A stretch of 64,000 nucleotides of DNA from Natronorubrum texcoconense (GTDB lineage: Archaea > Halobacteriota > Halobacteria > Halobacteriales > Natrialbaceae): positions 558,001 to 622,000 of the forward strand of contig NZ_FNFE01000001.1 of the NCBI RefSeq assembly GCF_900100335.1, in the 5' to 3' direction. Position numbers and translations under genes: made by a program. How positions within the stretch are numbered: the first letter of the stretch is position 1; each line of letters begins with the position of its first letter. Of the stretch, positions 1 to 9,342 are shown in pieces. The notes under the pieces were generated by a model. That model was not told the DNA's origin, ran no database searches, and saw only the letters and a program-made list of their open reading frames with translations.

Positions 1-2
1 TC

Positions 3-119
3 GTCGAGACGATCCGGGAACTCGAGCGCGCACATCCGGTCCCACACGTCGAAGCCCCGGCGGACGTCGAGCGTCCGGTAGACGTCGAGGGCCCGGCGGA
101 CGCGGAGGGCGGTGAATGA
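3..119 (+). CDS. C-terminal end of an unidentified gene (partial)
   Basis: An open frame enters from the left edge and stops at 117-119. It encodes about 38 residues, the last 20 or so being a low-complexity acidic run rich in Pro, Asp, Glu and Val, typical of haloarchaeal tails. Its TGA overlaps the ATG of the next gene (ATGA at 116-119), the arrangement expected for translationally coupled genes. The fragment is too short to assign a family, so no function is proposed. Confidence 0.4.
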   Translation, partial: VETIRELERAHPVPHVEAPADVERPVDVEGPADAEGGE

Positions 120-1372
120 GCCGGGATCGCGAGACTGAGCCCGCGCTCGTCAGCCTCGAGGACGTCGAGGACGCCCGCGACCGGATCGACGATGTCGTCC
201 ACCGGACGCCGCTCGACACCTCGAGCACGTTCGCCGAGCTGAGCGGCGCCGCGTCGGTCGGGCTCAAACTCGAGAACGTCCAGCGGACGGGCTCGTTCAA
301 GATCCGGGGCGCGTACAACACGATGGCCCAGCTATCCGACGAGGAGCGCGACGGTGGCGTCATCTCATCGAGTGCGGGCAACCACGCCCAGGGCGTCGCG
401 CTGGCCGGTCAGCTGCTCGATATCGAGACGACGATCGTGGTGCCCGAAGTCACGCCCGCCGCGAAGATCGAGGCCACCCGCGGCTACGGCGCCGAGGTCG
501 TCGTCGAGGGCGAGATCTACGAACGGTCCTACGAGTACGCCCTCGAACGGGCCGAGGAGACCGGCGAGACGTTCGTTCACCCCTTCGACGATCCGGCGAT
601 CATCGCCGGCCAGGGAACGATCGGTCTCGAGTTGCTCGAGCAGTATTCGGCGCTCGACACCGTCCTCGTGGCGATCGGCGGCGGCGGGCTGATTTCTGGT
701 ATCGGGACGGTTCTCAAGGCCCGTGATCCGGATACTCGCGTGATCGGGGTCCAGCCCGAAGGCGCGTACCACGCGAAACCGTCGCTCGAGAACGACGAGA
801 TTCGGGAACTCGAGGACGTCGACACCGTTGCGGAGGGCATCGCTGATACGCGGCTGCTCGAGACCACGTTCCTGAACGCTCGCGAGGTCGTCGACGACGT
901 GGTGAGCGTCAGCGACCGCGAGATCGCGACCGCCGTGACGTTGCTCGCCGAGCGCGCGAAGACCGTTGCCGAGAGCGCGGGGGCCGCACCCCTGGCGGCC
1001 GCGTTGTCGGATTCGGTTGCCCTGGACCTCGAGGGCAACCACGTCGGCGTCGTCGTTTCGGGGGGTAACGTCAACCTCTCCGAACACGCCGAACTGACCC
1101 GAACCGGGCTCCACGAACTCGAGCGATACGCTGAGGCCCGGTTGGCCGTTGCAGGCTGGCCGACGACCGTCGGTGAGGTCGTGGAGACTGTGGAATCGGA
1201 AGGGGCTGAACTGGATGTCCTCGAGCGCGCGCGTCGGGGTCCCGACGACGAGCCGAACCGAGTTCCCGTGACGATTGGGCTCGAGGGAAGTGGACGGGAG
1301 CATCTTGCAGGGGTGCTCGAAGCGCTGTCGGACGTAGACGGCGTCTCGGTCCTCGAACACTCGCTCGCGTAA
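116..1372 (+). CDS. ilvA: Threonine ammonia-lyase (threonine dehydratase)
   Basis: Fold-type II PLP enzyme of 418 aa that deaminates threonine to 2-oxobutanoate and ammonia in the cytoplasm. The PLP lysine lies in SFKIRGAYN (K62). The phosphate-binding and substrate loop is SAGNHAQG (residues 86-93), and the glycine loop GGGGL is at 188-192. The last ~90 residues look like an ACT-type regulatory domain, so allosteric control by an amino acid is likely. Length fits the single-ACT class rather than the longer double-ACT biosynthetic form. The start overlaps the stop of the upstream gene. A biosynthetic (isoleucine) and a catabolic role cannot be separated from sequence alone. RidA, which clears the enamine by-products of this reaction, lies about 8 kb downstream on the other strand. 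Confidence 0.93.
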   Translation: MSRDRETEPALVSLEDVEDARDRIDDVVHRTPLDTSSTFAELSGAASVGLKLENVQRTGSFKIRGAYNTMAQLSDEERDGGVISSSAGNHAQGVALAGQLLDIETTIVVPEVTPAAKIEATRGYGAEVVVEGEIYERSYEYALERAEETGETFVHPFDDPAIIAGQGTIGLELLEQYSALDTVLVAIGGGGLISGIGTVLKARDPDTRVIGVQPEGAYHAKPSLENDEIRELEDVDTVAEGIADTRLLETTFLNAREVVDDVVSVSDREIATAVTLLAERAKTVAESAGAAPLAAALSDSVALDLEGNHVGVVVSGGNVNLSEHAELTRTGLHELERYAEARLAVAGWPTTVGEVVETVESEGAELDVLERARRGPDDEPNRVPVTIGLEGSGREHLAGVLEALSDVDGVSVLEHSLA

Positions 1373-1456
1373 GGATCGATTGGCTGCTGGCTACCGGCGC
1401 TCGACTGCGGCGCCAACGCGATTCGAGGAGAACGTAACGAAAGCGGGGAATCGCGC

Positions 1457-1867
1457 TCAGAACGGGCGTTGGTCGACCAGTCCAAGCTGTCGCATAAAGC
1501 CGAGCGCGTCGTCGTTGACCCATCGTTCGACGAGTTTGCCGTCCTCGACACGGTCGAACATCGCGCCGGTGACGTCGATTCGGTTCCCCGTCGGTTCGAC
1601 TCCGAGCAGTTCTCGCTCGTGGGTGCCGGTGGTCCGGAACCGAGTCGCGACGATGTCGTCGTCCTCGATCATCTGCTCGACGGCCATCTCGAAATCCGAG
1701 ACGGCGCCGCGGAAGTTCTCGACGAGCCAGCGGTAGTCTTCGGGTCCGCGGACCGAGTCTTCGATCATCGGATTTCGGTAGACGAATTCGTCGGCGACGA
1801 GCGCATCGATCGCGTCGAAATCACCGCCGTTCCAGACGTCTTCGATGTCCTGTCGGACGGTCTCCAT
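1457..1867 (-). CDS. SnoaL-like / ester cyclase-family protein
   Basis: 136 aa with the alpha+beta cone pattern of the SnoaL/NTF2-like superfamily. It has an N-terminal helix (ETVRQDIEDVWNGGDFDAIDALVADEFVYRNP) and a conserved WVNDDALGFMRQLG tail typical of ester cyclase annotations. A longer GTG start at 1885 is possible. The ATG at 1867 is preferred because family members begin just before this first helix. It is monocistronic, facing the threonine dehydratase tail to tail. Members of this superfamily have very varied substrates, so no reaction is proposed. Confidence 0.75.
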   Translation of the reverse strand: METVRQDIEDVWNGGDFDAIDALVADEFVYRNPMIEDSVRGPEDYRWLVENFRGAVSDFEMAVEQMIEDDDIVATRFRTTGTHERELLGVEPTGNRIDVTGAMFDRVEDGKLVERWVNDDALGFMRQLGLVDQRPF

Positions 1868-2008
1868 CGGTGTTCGTGAGGGCACTGATATTCACCGGAG
1901 TGGTACACGCTCACAGGGAGCATAACCCTTTGCGCCCGCTCCTGATAGGTCTGAAAACGGCACTATATGGGTCGGAACGAAACTGCGGTCCCCCCGACTT
2001 CCGATCGA

Positions 2009-3367
2009 TTACGCTCGAACCGTCGCGCCCGCGGCGTCGATCGCCTCGAGGAAGATGCCGATCCCGAGTTCGATCTCGCGTTCGCTCGAGTCCAGCGGCG
2101 GGAGGAGTCGAATCGTCTTCTTCCCGCAGCCGAGGGTGAGCATGCCGCGTTTCAGCGACTCTTTGACCACGGCAGCCCGTCGCTCGGGCGTATCGAAGGT
2201 CACCGCGAGCATCAGCCCCTTCCCGCGGACGTCCTGGACGTACTCGGGCGAGTCGTCGCGCAGCAGTTCCTTCGCCTGCTCCCCGCGCTGGGTTGCGTTG
2301 TCGAGCAGGTCGTGTTCCTGAATGGCCTCGAGGGTGAACGTCCCCATCATCGATCCCAGGAGATCGCCGCCGCCGAACGTCGAGCCGAGTCGGTTCTTTT
2401 CGCTGGGGAAGATCTCGGAGCGCGAAATCGTCGCGCCGACGCGGAGCGCCTTCGCGGCGGAGATGACGTCGGGCTCGATGGGGTAGTGATCCGAAGCCCA
2501 GATTTCGCCGGTGCGGCCGACGCCGGACTGGATCTCGTCGACGACTAGCGGGATGTCGTACTCGTCGGTGACGTCCGCGATCTCCTGCATGAACGCCTCG
2601 CTGGGGAAGCGGTAGCCGCCGACGCCCTGAATGGGCTCGAGGGTGAGGAAGGCGATCTCGTCGGGGTTGATGTGGCCGCCTTCGGGCGACAGGGAGTTTC
2701 GAAGCTGCGAGCCGGCGCCGGTGAAGAAGCCGCAGTCGCAGGTGCTCGCGTCACAGCCGCGATCGGCACAGAACGGGATCGTCTCGATCCCGTCGATCTG
2801 TGGGTAGTGACGCGTGTAGACCTCCTTCGATTTCGTGATCGAGAGCGTTCCGAACGTACGACCGTGGAAACTCCCCGAAAACGCAACACCGTACTTCGAC
2901 GGCGCACGGTAGTCGTTGGTGATCTTCATCGCGTTCTCCATCGCCTCCGCGCCGGAGTTCGAGAGGAAAACCGTGTCCATATCGTACTGGCTCGAGACCT
3001 CGACGAGTTTGTCCATGAGGTGACTCGAGCCCGGCACGTCCGACTCCTCGGGGGTCGGGCCAGCGCCGAAGTACATGTCTTGGCCGGCGATCTTCATCGG
3101 CTCGACGAGGTCGAACTCCCGAAGCTTGTCGGTGAGCTTCGGGTTGTTGTAGCCGAGGGGTGCAGCGCCGATATGGCAGGTGAAATCGAGCAGTACGTTG
3201 CCGTCGACGTCGGTCACGAACGGGCCGTCGGCCTCTCGGGTCACGTCCCAGACGAACTCGTGAGAGTACTCGCTCGGTGCCGCGTTCGCGCCGTGGAACT
3301 CGACCCACTCCTGGGCGTTGGGGCCGGGGAAGGCATCCACGTTCGGTTCCGCTGTATCCCTATCCAT
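2009..3367 (-). CDS. Class III aminotransferase (GABA/omega-amino-acid type)
   Basis: 452 aa fold-type I PLP enzyme that would transfer an amino group from an omega-amino acid to a 2-oxo acid. Visible motifs are SNSGAEAMENAMK (136-148), the PLP-contacting DEIQSG (277-282) and the Schiff-base lysine in SAAKAL (K306). An unusual insertion at residues 199-213 carries four cysteines (C200, C205, C210, C212), not part of the classical GabT/ArgD core. It shares the DAFPGPN / DSVPGPN-type N-terminus with the second aminotransferase at 9.8-11.2 kb. Substrate is unknown; 4-aminobutyrate, lysine or another omega-amine are candidates. Likely monocistronic with its own AT-rich promoter. Confidence 0.85.
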   Translation of the reverse strand: MDRDTAEPNVDAFPGPNAQEWVEFHGANAAPSEYSHEFVWDVTREADGPFVTDVDGNVLLDFTCHIGAAPLGYNNPKLTDKLREFDLVEPMKIAGQDMYFGAGPTPEESDVPGSSHLMDKLVEVSSQYDMDTVFLSNSGAEAMENAMKITNDYRAPSKYGVAFSGSFHGRTFGTLSITKSKEVYTRHYPQIDGIETIPFCADRGCDASTCDCGFFTGAGSQLRNSLSPEGGHINPDEIAFLTLEPIQGVGGYRFPSEAFMQEIADVTDEYDIPLVVDEIQSGVGRTGEIWASDHYPIEPDVISAAKALRVGATISRSEIFPSEKNRLGSTFGGGDLLGSMMGTFTLEAIQEHDLLDNATQRGEQAKELLRDDSPEYVQDVRGKGLMLAVTFDTPERRAAVVKESLKRGMLTLGCGKKTIRLLPPLDSSEREIELGIGIFLEAIDAAGATVRA

Positions 3368-3374
3368 ACACAGA

Positions 3375-3400
3375 TAATGTGTACGTCATACATTAAATGT
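3375..3400 (-). promoter_or_regulatory. Promoter region of the aminotransferase, with TAATGT-n9-ACATTA dyad
   Basis: An AT-rich patch lies 24-33 nt before the start codon at 3367 on the minus strand (TTTAATG-like), the right place for an archaeal TATA box. Overlapping it is an interrupted palindrome, TAATGT at 3375-3380 and ACATTA at 3390-3395, which would suit a dimeric regulator. Binding is not demonstrated. Confidence 0.4.
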
Positions 3401-3579
3401 TGTTATCGGTTCGCAATAATAACAGCGGCAAACAGTTGCAGGGTTGGTCATCGCGGCGAAAACCGGCCCGCTGTGCTTCGAGTTGCGTTGTGCGTTCGGT
3501 TGGAAAAACGACAGGCTGGTTCAGACGCAATTCTCGACTCCGGCCGGGACAGAAGGTGGGTTATTGGTGTCGCTCAGTC

Positions 3580-4440
3580 TCAATCGGTTTCAACCGTTGG
3601 GCAAGGTCTGCTCGGGCATGTATACCCGTGGTCATCGAGATCGAACGTTTTCGTCTCGGCCGTTACTTCTCGGTTTCCGGTATCGGTAAATGCCTCGAAT
3701 GTGACGGACCCAACCGCATTATCTGGCACCTGAAACCGCATGTTGTGGTAGCCGAAGCCCACCGAATCGTCATCCGAGGTAGACCAACCATCGTTGAACA
3801 CCACCTCCCCAGTACTTTCGTCTTGAAGAACGTTGTGACTCGATGCTCGCGCAACTGTATACAGAAACGCGGGCACGCCGAGTTTCGGATAGAGCACCGA
3901 GCCACCGGCGACGAGGACGTCCCCGAGAGCCGAAAACGCGTCCTCATTGTCTCCGCTCGGGGATGCAGAACCATCGGGATTTGTCTTCCCGCTATCAATA
4001 TTCGAGGAAGAGTCGGGCTGTGGGTCGGGAACGACGGAATCGTCGACGCTCCACCGGAAGCCAAACGTTTTTACGTAATCTGCATCGCCGCGGGAGCCCC
4101 CCGTGCCGTGAGCTTCGTGTAAGCCGGCGAGGTCGAAAGAGTAGGTGACACAGTCGTTGCAGTTGGAACTCGTCCATCCTCTGTAGCCGACGGACAGACT
4201 GGTTTCTCCTTCGATCCTCCGTTCGTGGGGACGATAGTAGTAATCGATTTCTTCGGATGTACTGTCGCAGTCCGTGTATTCACCGTTGTTGAGGTCGGGA
4301 CAGTCAGAGCTCGCTTTTACAGTTCCGCTGAGGCCGAGAACGGACGTCCCGATGACTGCGGTCGTACCAATCGAGCGAAGCACTTCTCGTCGGTCGAAGG
4401 CTCGACTCTTGTCGAGCATGTTCAGATTTTCTGAACTCAT
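3580..4440 (-). CDS. Tat-exported cysteine-containing protein of unknown function
   Basis: 286 aa. The N-terminus carries a twin-arginine motif (DRREVLRSIG) followed by a short hydrophobic stretch and a probable cleavage site after VKAS, so the protein should be exported folded. Cysteines occur in pairs at both ends of the mature part (CPDLNNGEYTDC, CNDC, CPSRPC), suggesting disulfides or metal binding. A hydrophobic segment lies in the middle (around ALGDVLVAGGSVLYPKLGVPAFL). The frame extends by one TTG codon to 4443, but the ATG at 4440 is the more likely start. Base composition is less GC-rich than the flanking genes, hinting at acquisition. I do not recognise the family. Confidence 0.75.
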   Translation of the reverse strand: MSSENLNMLDKSRAFDRREVLRSIGTTAVIGTSVLGLSGTVKASSDCPDLNNGEYTDCDSTSEEIDYYYRPHERRIEGETSLSVGYRGWTSSNCNDCVTYSFDLAGLHEAHGTGGSRGDADYVKTFGFRWSVDDSVVPDPQPDSSSNIDSGKTNPDGSASPSGDNEDAFSALGDVLVAGGSVLYPKLGVPAFLYTVARASSHNVLQDESTGEVVFNDGWSTSDDDSVGFGYHNMRFQVPDNAVGSVTFEAFTDTGNREVTAETKTFDLDDHGYTCPSRPCPTVETD

Positions 4441-4463
4441 CAACTATACTTTAACTCATCTTC

Positions 4464-4473
4464 TATATAAATA
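4464..4473 (-). promoter_or_regulatory. TATA box of the Tat-exported protein gene
   Basis: On the minus strand TTTATATAG lies 24-33 nt before the ATG at 4440, standard archaeal spacing for a leaderless transcript. The surrounding 4440-4530 stretch is strongly AT-rich. Confidence 0.5.
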
Positions 4474-4688
4474 TTCCCGTGGCTAATTTATAATTGATAT
4501 AAAAGCGCAATCAACCGTTGGAAATAGTTACCAGTTAATGAGATAGTGTCGTAGAAGTCAACTGTTCGATATCATTAGACATGAATCCCCGTACTGATCT
4601 CCGGACGGAATTTTCGAAGAGGTAGTGAAAGAAATCAAACGACGTCACAGTCGACGCAGGTCGAACAATGAAGAGAGCCGCGACCGGA

Positions 4689-6371
4689 TCAGTCGTCGTC
4701 GCCAGGTTCGGCGGCCGGCGACGGCTCGTCATCGGACTGGCCTCGAGCCGAGCCGAAGATGACCGTCTTCTCCTGGAGCAAGACGCGGCCTCGCGAGCCG
4801 CTGAAGTCCTTGACCAGACAGAGCACGGCGAGGAAACAGACGATCGCGAACGGCGCGCCCGTGATGATGACTGCGTCCTGCAGGGCGCCGGCACCACCCT
4901 CACCGCCGAGGATCATGAGGATCGCGGCGGTCAGACCGAGGACGATCCCCCAGAAGAGGCGGTTGATGGTGGACGGGGACGCCTTGCCGCCGGTGGTCAT
5001 CATCGAGACGGCGAGCGTCGAGGAGTCCGCCGAGGTGACGAAGAACGTCGTCACGATGACCATGAAGCCGAGTATCAGAATCGAACCGATCGGCACTGTA
5101 AACTCGACGACCAGCAGGTCCAGCGTGAGTGAGAGCGCGTCGAACAGAATGAACCCGGATACTTCTGGACCGGGGCCCCCTGGTGCGATCACTTCACTGA
5201 AGTCGGCGAGGCCTGTGTGTTGTGCCCATACCGCAGTACCGCCGACGAACGTGAACCACGGGACGGTCGCTGCTGACGTCGCGACGATACCGGTAAACGC
5301 GACTTCGCGGATGGTTCGCCCCTTCGAGATACGGGCGATGAACAGCCCCGCGAACGGAGACCACGAGAGCGCCCAGGCCCAGTAGAAGACGGTCCAGTCT
5401 TCGACCCAGCCGGTGGCACCCTCCTCGCCGGCACCGGTGTAGAGGCTCATCGAGACGAAGTCGCTGATCATTCCGCCCATCGCCTGCGAGCCGAGCAACA
5501 GAAGGAACATCGTCGGCCCCACGATGAACGTCGCGATCATGATCACGACGAACAGCCCCATATTAAAGTTCGACAGTCGCCGGATCCCCTTGTCGACCCC
5601 GAGCACCATCGAGATCGTAAACAGGATCGTCATGGTCGTCACCACGATCAGGATGCCGGCGTCGCCCATGTCGATTCCCCACTGGTAATCGAGACCGGAG
5701 ATGAACTGGCTACCGATGAACCCCAGCGAGGTCGCGACCCCACCGATCGTCGCGAAGACGGCGAGGATGTCGATCACCTTGGCGGCCGGGCCGTCGAGGT
5801 TCTCCTTCCCGAGAATCGGCGTGAGCGCCGAGGACACCCGCAACGGGACGTTATCGTAGTTGTACGCGAAGTAGCCGATCGCGATGCCCATGATGGTAAA
5901 CACCGCGAGCTGGGGCAGTGCCCAGTGGAACAGCGTTTGCTGAATCGCGTACGTCATCGCCGCGCTGGATTCGGCTTCGACGCCGAACAGGGGGTTCGGA
6001 TCGGCGTAGTAGAACAGCCCCTCCGTTGGCCCCCAGAACACGACACCCGCGGCGAACCCGGCCGAGTACAGCATCGTGAAAAACGAGAAGAAGCTGTACT
6101 CGGGATCCTCGTCCCCCATCTTGATCTTCCCCCACGGACCGACGATCAGGAACAACAGGAAGACGACGATCAGGAAGACGATCACCAGCAGCGCCCAGTT
6201 CATGTAGCCGACCATCTGCTCCTGGACGGTTCCGATTCCGTCAGCGACGAAGTCCCGATCGATGAAGAATGCGACGATCACCCCGACCGTCAACAACGCA
6301 CCGAACGCGAAGACGATCGGATCGAGCTCGTCGAAGAACCGATCGACTGCCCCCTTCTCGTCGCTGCTCAT
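4689..6371 (-). CDS. BCCT-family betaine/choline/carnitine transporter
   Basis: 560 aa integral membrane protein with about 12 hydrophobic segments. The family tryptophan-rich signature is visible (DWTVFYWAWALSWSPFAGLFIARIS), as is the first unwound helix region (SAGFAAGVVFWGPTEGLFYY). BCCT carriers import quaternary-ammonium osmolytes such as glycine betaine using sodium or proton gradients, a role that suits a haloarchaeon growing under changing salinity. The C-terminal tail is short and acidic (DDEPSPAAEPGDDD), unlike the long osmosensing tails of BetP. It stands alone, with a 510-bp AT-rich intergenic region upstream that could hold control sequences. Confidence 0.92.
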   Translation of the reverse strand: MSSDEKGAVDRFFDELDPIVFAFGALLTVGVIVAFFIDRDFVADGIGTVQEQMVGYMNWALLVIVFLIVVFLLFLIVGPWGKIKMGDEDPEYSFFSFFTMLYSAGFAAGVVFWGPTEGLFYYADPNPLFGVEAESSAAMTYAIQQTLFHWALPQLAVFTIMGIAIGYFAYNYDNVPLRVSSALTPILGKENLDGPAAKVIDILAVFATIGGVATSLGFIGSQFISGLDYQWGIDMGDAGILIVVTTMTILFTISMVLGVDKGIRRLSNFNMGLFVVIMIATFIVGPTMFLLLLGSQAMGGMISDFVSMSLYTGAGEEGATGWVEDWTVFYWAWALSWSPFAGLFIARISKGRTIREVAFTGIVATSAATVPWFTFVGGTAVWAQHTGLADFSEVIAPGGPGPEVSGFILFDALSLTLDLLVVEFTVPIGSILILGFMVIVTTFFVTSADSSTLAVSMMTTGGKASPSTINRLFWGIVLGLTAAILMILGGEGGAGALQDAVIITGAPFAIVCFLAVLCLVKDFSGSRGRVLLQEKTVIFGSARGQSDDEPSPAAEPGDDD

Positions 6372-6881
6372 GCACTCTCACCCCCGGACCTCGAGCAACT
6401 GGTTACCGATTGCACACACCGTCCCCGTGTTGCATCTACCATGCTTCGCGATAGCATACCGGACCAATTGTCAGTCTCTCGCATAAACATTTCCTTTTTG
6501 TATCTAACATACACAGATTACGTTTATTGGATGGGTCTGTTACGGAGAGCCTCAACGATATGCTATACCGCCCGATTGTTTTATTATACTCTCCCTACTC
6601 CACAATCATGGTATATAACTCGAAGGTACGCCAGAGTCATAAATCGATAGCCATGGAATACACACGTTTGCGTGAAAGTGTAGATACACTGACCGTATCA
6701 CATACTGTAGTCACTACGGACGACAGGAGTGAGCCGAGTGGATCGAAACGAGAGCACCCAAGCGGACGGCGTGGTGCTCGAGCCAGCAATCGGGCAGCGA
6801 CGGAAAATCGAAGGGTGAACCGAGACCGAAACGCTCCTCGATGTCTTCGGCTCGAGTCGACGTCACGCCGTCATAGGACAG
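6372..6881. other. Intergenic region, no convincing gene
   Basis: About 510 bases lie between the BCCT gene, which reads away, and the next minus-strand gene, which ends here. The central part (about 6440-6720) is AT-rich with many TATA-like runs. A 121-codon open frame at 6527-6892 has basic, non-haloarchaeal composition and no recognisable motif, so it was not called. I see no RNA gene or repeat here. Confidence 0.5.
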
Positions 6882-7529
6882 TCAGTTCGTGAGTTCCTCG
6901 AGTTTCCGCTCGCGCTCTGCAGCGCTCTCGCTGACCTGACTGGTGTACTCGTCGACGCGGTCTTTGATCTCCTCGCGGGCCGACTCGGGCGAGAACTCGT
7001 CGGACATGGTCAGGAGGCGCACGAACGCACGGAGTTCCTCGTCGGTAAGCTGAGCGAACTCCTCGTTCTCGAGTTTCTCGACGACTTCGTCGACGTCGAT
7101 CTGGCCGACCGGTTCGACGTTGAACTCGACGTTGACCATCCGGTAGTTCGAACCGGCGAGGCGCTGTTCGGCCTGGCCGACGCCCTCCGAGAGCATGTCC
7201 TTGAACGGCGTGTGGTAGCCGATCGTCCCGAGGTGCAGAAAGGCGAGCATATCGGTGATCCCCTGCGTGTAGGCGTCGCGTTCGTCGTCGTCGGGATCGA
7301 AGACGGTCTTGCGGTCTCGCTCTTCCATGTACTCGAACAGAATGCTGAAATCGAGAACCGCGTTTCGGACGCGGCGGCGAATCCGGTTCCGTTTCTGCTT
7401 TTTCGAGTGGTCGGTGTAGTCCGTCTTTCGCCCGAGGAGGAAGTCGCGATCGGAGGGCGTGAGAATACCGCGCGGTCGATCGGCATCGGCTGCCGTCTCT
7501 AAGGACGCCGGCACGTCATCCTGACTCAT
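6882..7529 (-). CDS. Conserved haloarchaeal protein of unknown function
   Basis: 215 aa, cytoplasmic. The N-terminal third has the pattern LTPSDRDFLLGRKTDY followed by a basic helix KKQKRNRIRRRVRNAVLDF. I recognise this as a module shared by many haloarchaeal hypothetical proteins, often taken to be nucleic-acid related because of its Arg/Lys cluster. The C-terminal third is an acidic, helical, probably coiled-coil region (VDEVVEKLENEE to the end). No catalytic motif is visible. It is separated from both neighbours by more than 250 bases and is probably monocistronic. Confidence 0.75.
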   Translation of the reverse strand: MSQDDVPASLETAADADRPRGILTPSDRDFLLGRKTDYTDHSKKQKRNRIRRRVRNAVLDFSILFEYMEERDRKTVFDPDDDERDAYTQGITDMLAFLHLGTIGYHTPFKDMLSEGVGQAEQRLAGSNYRMVNVEFNVEPVGQIDVDEVVEKLENEEFAQLTDEELRAFVRLLTMSDEFSPESAREEIKDRVDEYTSQVSESAAERERKLEELTN

Positions 7530-7789
7530 ACTGGGTACACGAGCATCCCGCGAATTAACTTTTCTGATTCGTCAAACATGTGTTTTGAAAGACAGTTTTG
7601 CGATCGGGAATCGAAATTGCGGTACACGAATACTGTATGCCGGACGAACGACCTTCACAGTCAGATACTACGGTGCACACGACGTCCACTCGTGCAATCG
7701 AGAGCCGCGGGGCACACCTGTGCGGCCGGTAACCGCGGCACGCACTACGCGCAGCCGAGAGTCGCGGGGTACACGAGGTACAGATACGA

Positions 7790-9070
7790 TCAGGGTCGTC
7801 GACGGGCGCACTCGAGGACGGCGTCGGTCAACACCGAGACGCCGATGTCGAGGCTCTCCTCGTCGATATCGAAGGTGGGCGTCTGGTGGTTGGTCGGGTG
7901 GTCCGTTCCGACGAGGACGTACGAGGCGAGTCCGCCGGACTCCTGGACGCGTTCCATCAGGTAGGTCGCGTCCTCGCTCGCGCCGAGATCGGCGGTCTCG
8001 ATGACTTCGTGGACGCCGGTGGATCGCCGCGCGACCTCGCCGACGAGATCCCGCAGCGCGGGGTCACTGTCGACGCTCGGCGACTCGCTGATCATCCGCG
8101 GAGTCACGTCACAGTCGTGCATCTCCGCGGCGGCGTAGCAGACGCGCTCGAGTTCCGTTCGCGTGTACTCCATCAGCGCGGTCGTCTCCCCGCGGACCTC
8201 GCCTTCGATGGTGATCTCCTCGGCGATGACGTTGCTCGCGGTGCCGCCCTCGATGCAGCCGAAATTCACGCGGGTCATCCCCTCGTCGTGGCGCGGAATC
8301 GCGTAGGCGTTCTGAATCGCGGTCGCGACCGCCTGCATCGCGTTGGCTCCCTCGTTGGGGGCCTTCCCCGCGTGTGCGCTCGCGCCCTCGAACGTCACCG
8401 TGATGTGAGCCATCGCGAGCGGCTTCTCGACCCCGGCGACGACGGACCCCGTCGGATGATCGAGCCCCAAATGCACGGCGAGCAGGTAGTCGACGTCGTC
8501 GAGATACCCCCCTTCGGCCATCGCCTTGCCGCCGCCCGAAATCTCCTCGGCGGGCTGGAAAAACACCGTAAACGTCCCCGAAAACTCGCTCGCCGCGACC
8601 GCCTCGAGCGTCCCGAGCGCCATCGCGACGTGGGCGTCGTGACCGCAGGCGTGCATGTAGCCGTCGTGCTCCGAGCGAAAGCTCTCGTCGGCCGGCCGGT
8701 GGCCGGGTTCGTCGGACTCGCTGATCGCGGTGGCGTCCATGTCGACGCGCAGGCCGACCGACGGCCCCTCGCCGCGCTCGAGGACGGCCACGACGCCGGT
8801 GTGTCCGTCGGCCGTCTGCTCCAGTACATCCTCGCGAACGCCGGCCTCGCGGGCACGCTCGAGCCAGGGCTCGATCGCCGCCGCGTCGGGGACGGCCATC
8901 CGCGCATCGGTCGCGAGACAGTCTCGGCCGATCGCGATCTCGTCGACGCCGATCCGCTCGAGTTCTTCGACGATCCGCCCGGTCGTCCGGAACTCCCGCC
9001 AGCCGGGTTCGGGGTAGCGGTGGAACTCCCGCCGGAGGTCGGTCAACCTGTTTCGCACGTCGTAGGCCAT
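7790..9070 (-). CDS. M20-family metal-dependent amidohydrolase (AbgA/HipO-like)
   Basis: 426 aa. The N-terminus FHRYPEPGWREFRT is the standard opening of amidohydrolases acting on N-acyl or aminobenzoyl-glutamate type substrates. The dizinc site is visible as HACGHDAH (140-147) with the catalytic Glu pair in QPAEE (E175-E176), and a C-terminal ligand segment DHPTNHQTPTFD. The insert between residues 50 and 90, containing many Ala and Arg, resembles the AbgA subgroup of aminobenzoyl-glutamate utilisation. It would hydrolyse an amide bond to release an amino acid in the cytoplasm. Real substrate unknown. It reads alone on the minus strand. Confidence 0.88.
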   Translation of the reverse strand: MAYDVRNRLTDLRREFHRYPEPGWREFRTTGRIVEELERIGVDEIAIGRDCLATDARMAVPDAAAIEPWLERAREAGVREDVLEQTADGHTGVVAVLERGEGPSVGLRVDMDATAISESDEPGHRPADESFRSEHDGYMHACGHDAHVAMALGTLEAVAASEFSGTFTVFFQPAEEISGGGKAMAEGGYLDDVDYLLAVHLGLDHPTGSVVAGVEKPLAMAHITVTFEGASAHAGKAPNEGANAMQAVATAIQNAYAIPRHDEGMTRVNFGCIEGGTASNVIAEEITIEGEVRGETTALMEYTRTELERVCYAAAEMHDCDVTPRMISESPSVDSDPALRDLVGEVARRSTGVHEVIETADLGASEDATYLMERVQESGGLASYVLVGTDHPTNHQTPTFDIDEESLDIGVSVLTDAVLECARRRP

Positions 9071-9342
9071 TCTTGCCGGTTGTAAGCGGGGGAGCTACTT
9101 AACCGTGGCCGATACCGGGAGGAGCGACGCGCTGCCGGTCGAGCGTTCGACTTAGCGGCTACGAGGTAACGGCGACGTCGCAGTCCGCTCGGGTGCGGAA
9201 CAAAGTGAATCGTGTACGGGGCCAAAGTGAACCGGGCGATTGGAGTACGGGACGAAACGAATCGGTGAATCGAAAAGGGGGCAGAATCACCGTCGTCACC
9301 GCCGGCGATTCGATCGTCGAACTATCCTGGTTCGGCTGGACG

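Noticed and set aside
3580-4440. Halocin-type antimicrobial precursor
   Set aside because: Tat signal and cysteines are present but there is no recognisable halocin C-terminal cysteine array, no immunity gene and no transporter next to it.
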